Source: Clostridiales bacterium
GTDB taxonomy: Bacteria; Bacillota; Clostridia; Saccharofermentanales; Saccharofermentanaceae
DNA: 35,396 nucleotides
Reading direction: 5' to 3'
Assembly: GCA_017617935.1 (NCBI GenBank)
Contig: JAFZVF010000033.1
Location: 1 to 35,396 of the forward strand
The notes under the pieces are model-generated. The model did not search any database and was not told the origin of the DNA. It saw only the letters and a list, made by a program, of their open reading frames with translations. Of the stretch, positions 31,525 to 35,396 are shown piece after piece (positions within the stretch are counted from its first letter, which is position 1; every line of letters begins with the position of its first letter). The position numbers were made by a program, and so were the translations under genes.

Positions 31525-33675
31525 TCACAATACTCCCATCTTCGAGCCGAACCTCAGCTCGAACATCTCTTCTATGTTCCTCTCAAGCGTCTCAGCTTCG
31601 CTGCCGCCCTTTTCGAGCAAGGCGTTTACAGCATCGCACGCCTCGGAAGCTATCGGCAAATCCGTATAAAGGTTCGCCGCGCGGAGCGTCGGAATGCCGT
31701 GCTGCCTCGTGCCGAAAAAGTCTCCGGGACCCCTTATCTCAAGATCCTTCTGAGCAAGCTCGAAACCGTCCTGCGACTCGCACATCAGCCTCATTCTCGT
31801 AAGGGCAAGCTCTGACTTGGATTCGGAAACAAGTATGCAGTAGGACTTTTCCTTGCCTCTTCCAATTCTTCCCCTGAGCTGGTGTAGCGTTGAAAGGCCA
31901 AACCTGTCCGCATCCATGATTATCATTATGTTCGCTCTCGGGTTGTCAACGCCGACCTCGATGACGGTCGTGGAAATGAGGATCTTTATCTCGCCTGACA
32001 GGAACTTCTCCATCGTATCGAGCTTGGTCTGCTCGTTCATCGAACCATAGAGCACGGCTGACGGAAATCTTGCCGAAATGCCCGATTCATCGAGTTTCTG
32101 CTTCATCTGTATTACTGACGTTATCTCCTTCTCGTCAGATCCTTCGTTGCCTATGATCGAATCGTCAGAGAGCTCGTCCTCATTCTCGTCGATCCTCGCG
32201 CAGACGATGTAAGCCTGCTGTCCGGATTCGAGCATCGAGATCAACGCGTCCCTCGTGTCGGTGCTTTCTTTGGAAGCTGCAAACCAGGTGGTTATCGCCT
32301 GTCTTCCCGCAGGCTTCTCTCTTATGACGGAAGTCTTCATGTCGCCGTAAAGGACCATTGCAAGCGTCCTCGGAATCGGGGTTGCGGTCATGACGAGGTT
32401 GTGGACGCTGTTGACTCCGCTCTCGAGATCCTTCTTTATGAGGAGCTTTTCCCTCTGCTTTACGCCGAACCTGTGCTGCTCGTCCGCAATGACCAGCGCG
32501 AGGTCTGCAAAATCTATGTCATCGGTAAGGAGAGCATGTGTACCAATGATGACTGACGCTTCGCCATCCTTGAGCTTTTCCTTTATCTCCTTCTTGACGG
32601 ATGCCTTCGTCTTTCCAAGCAAAAGAACTACATTGATCCCGCTGCCGTTAAGGATCCTGCAGGCGTTGTCGTAATGCTGTCTTGCAAGAACTGAAGTGGG
32701 CGCGAGCATTACCGACTGCTTGCCCATGAGCGCGGTCATCGCCATTGCGAGGATCGCAACCGCAGTCTTTCCGGAACCAACGTCTCCCTGTACGAGACGG
32801 TTCATCGGAACGGTCGTCATCATGTCCTTCTGAATGTCGATTATCGCCTTGCGCTGATCACCCGTAAGCGTGAATCCAAGGCCTTCAACGATCTTCTTCC
32901 AGCGTACCGCGACATCTTTTGCAAGTTCGCTTCCGCTCTCGGGAACCACCTGCTCGGCGACCTCCTTAACGCTCGTTCCGCGGTTGTAGAGCTTCATTCC
33001 GACACCGAGAAGTATGAGTTCTTCAAATGCAATCTGGCGTCTTGCCGCGGACGCGTCATCAAGCGTTTCCGGGAAATGCACCCTTCTGTACGCCTCGTGC
33101 ATCGGAACGAAGTTCTCCCTCTTCATAACCTCATCGGGAATGCAGCATTTTAACTCATTTCCGCAGAGGTCCAGAGCGGTCTTTATCCATCTTGAGAGCT
33201 GCCTTGAAGTGATGCCCGCCGTAAGGTGGTAAACGGGCCTTACGAGTTCTGAAGAGCTCACCTTGTCGGCCTTCTCGATATAGGGATTCACCATTTGGGG
33301 AGTACCTGCGAAATAAGTGAGTTCGCCATGCACGAAACACCTGTCTCCTACAGCGAACTTGTTTGCCAGATAAGGCGAATTGAAAAACATCAGTTTGATC
33401 CTTCCGGTATCGTCTCCGGCCATGAAGCTTAAGGGCTTTGCCCTGCTCCTTATGTTGACCGAAGGGGTGGTAAGGACCGTCAGATACAAGGACGCCTCAT
33501 TGCCGCCCTCGCAAGTCGACACTCGCCCGACCGTCGTCCAGTCGTTGTACCTCCAAGGCAGGAACGTAATCAGGTCGTAGACCGTATTTATCTCGAGCTT
33601 GGCAAGATGATCGGCGGCGGAAGGCCCTATGCCGTAAAGGACCGATACGGGACTTGAAAGACTGATCGCAGCCAT
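31525..33675 (-). CDS. recG: ATP-dependent DNA helicase RecG
   Basis: RecG reverses and remodels stalled replication forks and Holliday junctions. The 716-residue protein starts at ATG 33675, 8 bases after GGGAGG and overlapping the nth stop (TGATG). The N-terminal wedge/OB domain includes VYDLITFLPWRYNDWTTV and LTYFAGTPQMVNP. Helicase motifs follow in order: GDVGSGKTAVA (I), DEQHRFG (II), MTATPIPRTLA (III) and QLRGRIGRGKEKSYC (VI). The C-terminal FFGTRQHGIPTL element is the RecG-specific TRG region. Confidence 0.96.
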   Translation of the reverse strand: MAAISLSSPVSVLYGIGPSAADHLAKLEINTVYDLITFLPWRYNDWTTVGRVSTCEGGNEASLYLTVLTTPSVNIRSRAKPLSFMAGDDTGRIKLMFFNSPYLANKFAVGDRCFVHGELTYFAGTPQMVNPYIEKADKVSSSELVRPVYHLTAGITSRQLSRWIKTALDLCGNELKCCIPDEVMKRENFVPMHEAYRRVHFPETLDDASAARRQIAFEELILLGVGMKLYNRGTSVKEVAEQVVPESGSELAKDVAVRWKKIVEGLGFTLTGDQRKAIIDIQKDMMTTVPMNRLVQGDVGSGKTAVAILAMAMTALMGKQSVMLAPTSVLARQHYDNACRILNGSGINVVLLLGKTKASVKKEIKEKLKDGEASVIIGTHALLTDDIDFADLALVIADEQHRFGVKQREKLLIKKDLESGVNSVHNLVMTATPIPRTLAMVLYGDMKTSVIREKPAGRQAITTWFAASKESTDTRDALISMLESGQQAYIVCARIDENEDELSDDSIIGNEGSDEKEITSVIQMKQKLDESGISARFPSAVLYGSMNEQTKLDTMEKFLSGEIKILISTTVIEVGVDNPRANIMIIMDADRFGLSTLHQLRGRIGRGKEKSYCILVSESKSELALTRMRLMCESQDGFELAQKDLEIRGPGDFFGTRQHGIPTLRAANLYTDLPIASEACDAVNALLEKGGSEAETLERNIEEMFELRFGSKMGVL

Positions 33676-34310
33676 CAGATCTTCCTCCCGCAAAAACCGG
33701 ACAGGGGGCACGAACCGCAGTCGGGCGATTGCGCCTTGCAGTACGCCCTTCCGAGGTCAACGGACAGATGTCCGATGGCTATCCACTTGTCTTCGTCAAA
33801 TACCTTCATAATATCCTTTTCAACCTTGGCAGGATCTTCGGAATCGGTTATCCCGATGCGCTTCATTACGCGCTTGCAGTGCGTGTCCACGACTACTGCG
33901 GGAGTGCCGTATATCTCGCCCACGATAAGATTAGCGATCTTTCTTCCTATGCCCCTGACCTTCATGAGCTCGTCAATGTCATTGGGGATCTTTCCTCCCC
34001 ACTCGCCTGCGAGCCTATTCGCAAAATCCTTTACCGATGCGGTCTTCGAAGCGGTAAGTCCGCAAGGCTTGATGATGGCCGCGATCTCTTCATCGGAAGC
34101 GTCAGCCAGCGAATTTGCGTCAGGATACTTTTCAAAAAGTTCCTTTGAAGTAAGATTAACCCTTTTGTCCGTGCATTGCGCGGACAATATTCCCCTTATG
34201 GCAAGTCTTTCTGGAAGATCAAAATCAAGCGAGCATGCTGAATCAGGAAACGCCTGCTTCAGTGCATTCCAAGTCTGCTCAGCAAGTTTTGAGCGTGATA
34301 TCCGGGCCAT
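33675..34310 (-). CDS. nth: Endonuclease III (Nth-type DNA glycosylase)
   Basis: Endonuclease III removes oxidised pyrimidines and cleaves the abasic strand. The 211-residue protein starts at ATG 34310, with AGGA upstream; a longer frame extends into the kinase gene but is not plausible. Visible are LSAQCTDKRVN, the helix-hairpin-helix VRGIGRKIAN with catalytic Lys124, the conserved Asp142 in VVVDTHCKR and the [4Fe-4S] cysteines 191, 198, 201 and 207 (Cx6Cx2Cx5C). It overlaps recG by one base and lies 1 base past the kinase stop. Confidence 0.95.
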   Translation of the reverse strand: MARISRSKLAEQTWNALKQAFPDSACSLDFDLPERLAIRGILSAQCTDKRVNLTSKELFEKYPDANSLADASDEEIAAIIKPCGLTASKTASVKDFANRLAGEWGGKIPNDIDELMKVRGIGRKIANLIVGEIYGTPAVVVDTHCKRVMKRIGITDSEDPAKVEKDIMKVFDEDKWIAIGHLSVDLGRAYCKAQSPDCGSCPLSGFCGRKI

Positions 34311-34311
34311 G

Positions 34312-35396
34312 TCATTCCTGCTTGTCTTCGGGCGGGAACGGGAAATAGAAAACGAATCTGGCACCGCCAAGTTCAGTGCCGTCCTCGCATGAAATGGTCT
34401 GTCCGTGTGCCGCAAGGATCTGCTTGCAGATGTAAAGGCCCAAACCAAATCCTTCAACCTTACGCGAAGTGTCGGCCTTATAGAAACTTTCGAAGATCCT
34501 CTTTCTCTTGGATTCCTCAACGCCTGCGCCCGAATCCTCTATCTGGATCATGATCCTCTTGTTCCTGGGCTCAGAAGTCGTAGTGATCTTTATGGAACCG
34601 CCCTGAGGCGTGAACTTGATCGCATTTGTGATGATGTTGATTATTACCCTGCAGAGCTGCTGCGCTTCGCCGTACGCCATTATGCCGGGGCCCGGATCCA
34701 AGGACTTGATGACCGTGATGTCCTTGTTGAAAAGCTGCGCTTCTAGGTTGTCGACGATGTCGTTGATCATGTCGCTGATGTTGAATTCCTCCATCATCTT
34801 CGGATCAACGTGTGAAAGCGAAGAAGCCTCGGTCATCTGCGTAACGAGCGTCCTGATCCTGTCTGACTGCTGCTTGATCAGCATCAGGTAGTGGTCGTGC
34901 TTTTCGGGCGGGATCGTTCCGTCAGTCATGGCGGTGACGAAGCCGTTGATCGAAGTAAGAGGCGTCCTTATGTCGTGGGCGATGGATGAAATGAACATCT
35001 GCCTGTCGCGCTCGGAGTTCTCGAGCGATTCGATCATGTTGTTAACCGTCATTCCCATCTCGGTAAACTCGGATGAAACGGCAAAGCTCGAATAGTCTTC
35101 AGGGACTGAGAACCTGCGGCTGACCCTGACTGAAAAATCGCCTTCAGCAACGCTTGCGATCGCGCGGGAGATTTCCTTGATCGGCATGAGGCTCAGATAT
35201 ACGAATACCGCATAGAGGACGATGGCGATGACCATTGCTATCATGGCGGGTACGAAGATGACGTTGATGTATTCGTTAAAGGTCGCCGTCGTAGTCTCAA
35301 CATTCCTGACCAAGCAGAAATAAGGCGTCCCCTTGATCTTCCTGCAGCTGATGGACATAACCTGGCGGGGGCCCTTGCTGCTGTCGCCCTTGGCGA
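34312..35396 (-). CDS. Sensor histidine kinase, N-terminus cut by the window edge
   Basis: The reading frame is open to the end of the window, so the start lies outside. At least 361 residues are present. A membrane helix (IFVPAMIAMVIAIVLYAVFVYLS in part) is followed by a HAMP domain (PIKEISRAIASVAEGDFSVRV), the phosphoacceptor box IAHDIRTPLTSINGF with its His, and the ATP-binding boxes NIITNAIKFTP (N), IEDSGAGVEE (G1) and GFGLGLYICKQI (G2). The extracytoplasmic sensor part is mostly missing. The response regulator, presumably upstream of it, is not in the window. It is followed directly by nth. Confidence 0.92.
   Translation of the reverse strand, partial: AKGDSSKGPRQVMSISCRKIKGTPYFCLVRNVETTTATFNEYINVIFVPAMIAMVIAIVLYAVFVYLSLMPIKEISRAIASVAEGDFSVRVSRRFSVPEDYSSFAVSSEFTEMGMTVNNMIESLENSERDRQMFISSIAHDIRTPLTSINGFVTAMTDGTIPPEKHDHYLMLIKQQSDRIRTLVTQMTEASSLSHVDPKMMEEFNISDMINDIVDNLEAQLFNKDITVIKSLDPGPGIMAYGEAQQLCRVIINIITNAIKFTPQGGSIKITTTSEPRNKRIMIQIEDSGAGVEESKRKRIFESFYKADTSRKVEGFGLGLYICKQILAAHGQTISCEDGTELGGARFVFYFPFPPEDKQE

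Noticed and set aside
34311..34520. A 70-residue N-terminal extension of nth
   Set aside because: It lies inside the kinase gene, has biased composition and no family match; ATG 34310 has a ribosome site and the right length.

Overview
The window reads as a chromosomal segment of a Bacillota bacterium, most likely an anaerobic Clostridia. The grounds are the hrcA/CIRCE heat-shock operon, the tmk-holB-ricT cluster, a clostridial-type 2[4Fe-4S] ferredoxin, a YfhO-type membrane protein, strong AGGAGG ribosome sites and base composition near 50% GC. The species cannot be named from the sequence. All 34 protein genes lie on the minus strand and the only plus-strand gene is a tRNA-Leu, so the description below follows transcription from right to left.

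Right end (35396 to 29951): a histidine kinase cut by the window edge, then nth, recG, rsmD, coaD and a coiled-coil protein, tightly packed with 1-4 base stop/start overlaps. A hairpin at 29899-29923 separates these from a two-gene unit, an ABC/OLD-like ATPase and a TOPRIM-like DUF4276 protein. The second gene overlaps the start of hemW by one base. This pair resembles known ATPase+TOPRIM anti-phage modules and is the best candidate for an unusual system here.

Heat-shock region (26772 to 20019): hemW, an intergenic stretch with two 52-bp hairpin repeats, then hrcA-grpE-clpP-dnaK-dnaJ-prmA. The hrcA promoter carries a CIRCE operator and an exact match to the CtsR consensus overlapping the -35 box. 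clpP sits between grpE and dnaK, so chaperones and protease probably share one doubly repressed transcript.

Translation and secretion region (19869 to 12764): a degenerate ThiD-like protein with a long disordered tail, a terminator, then hisS-aspS-lepB-lepA. lepA lies at this end rather than next to hemW. tRNA-Leu(UAG) follows on the opposite strand.

Envelope and regulatory region (12630 to 5800): a YfhO-like polytopic membrane protein, a DeoR-family repressor with an operator-like palindrome in its promoter, a 752-residue sialate-O-acetylesterase-fold protein that has lost its catalytic motifs, and an AraC-family regulator.

Left end (5783 to 105): the folate genes folE-folP-folB-folK follow the AraC gene without a visible break. 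A new promoter then serves an Arg/Gln/Gly-rich disordered protein, tmk, holB and ricT. The window ends with a ferredoxin gene and its terminator. Most genes are ordinary housekeeping; the interest lies in their arrangement, two apparent pseudoenzymes, the ATPase/DUF4276 pair, the repeat pair and the dual stress operator.
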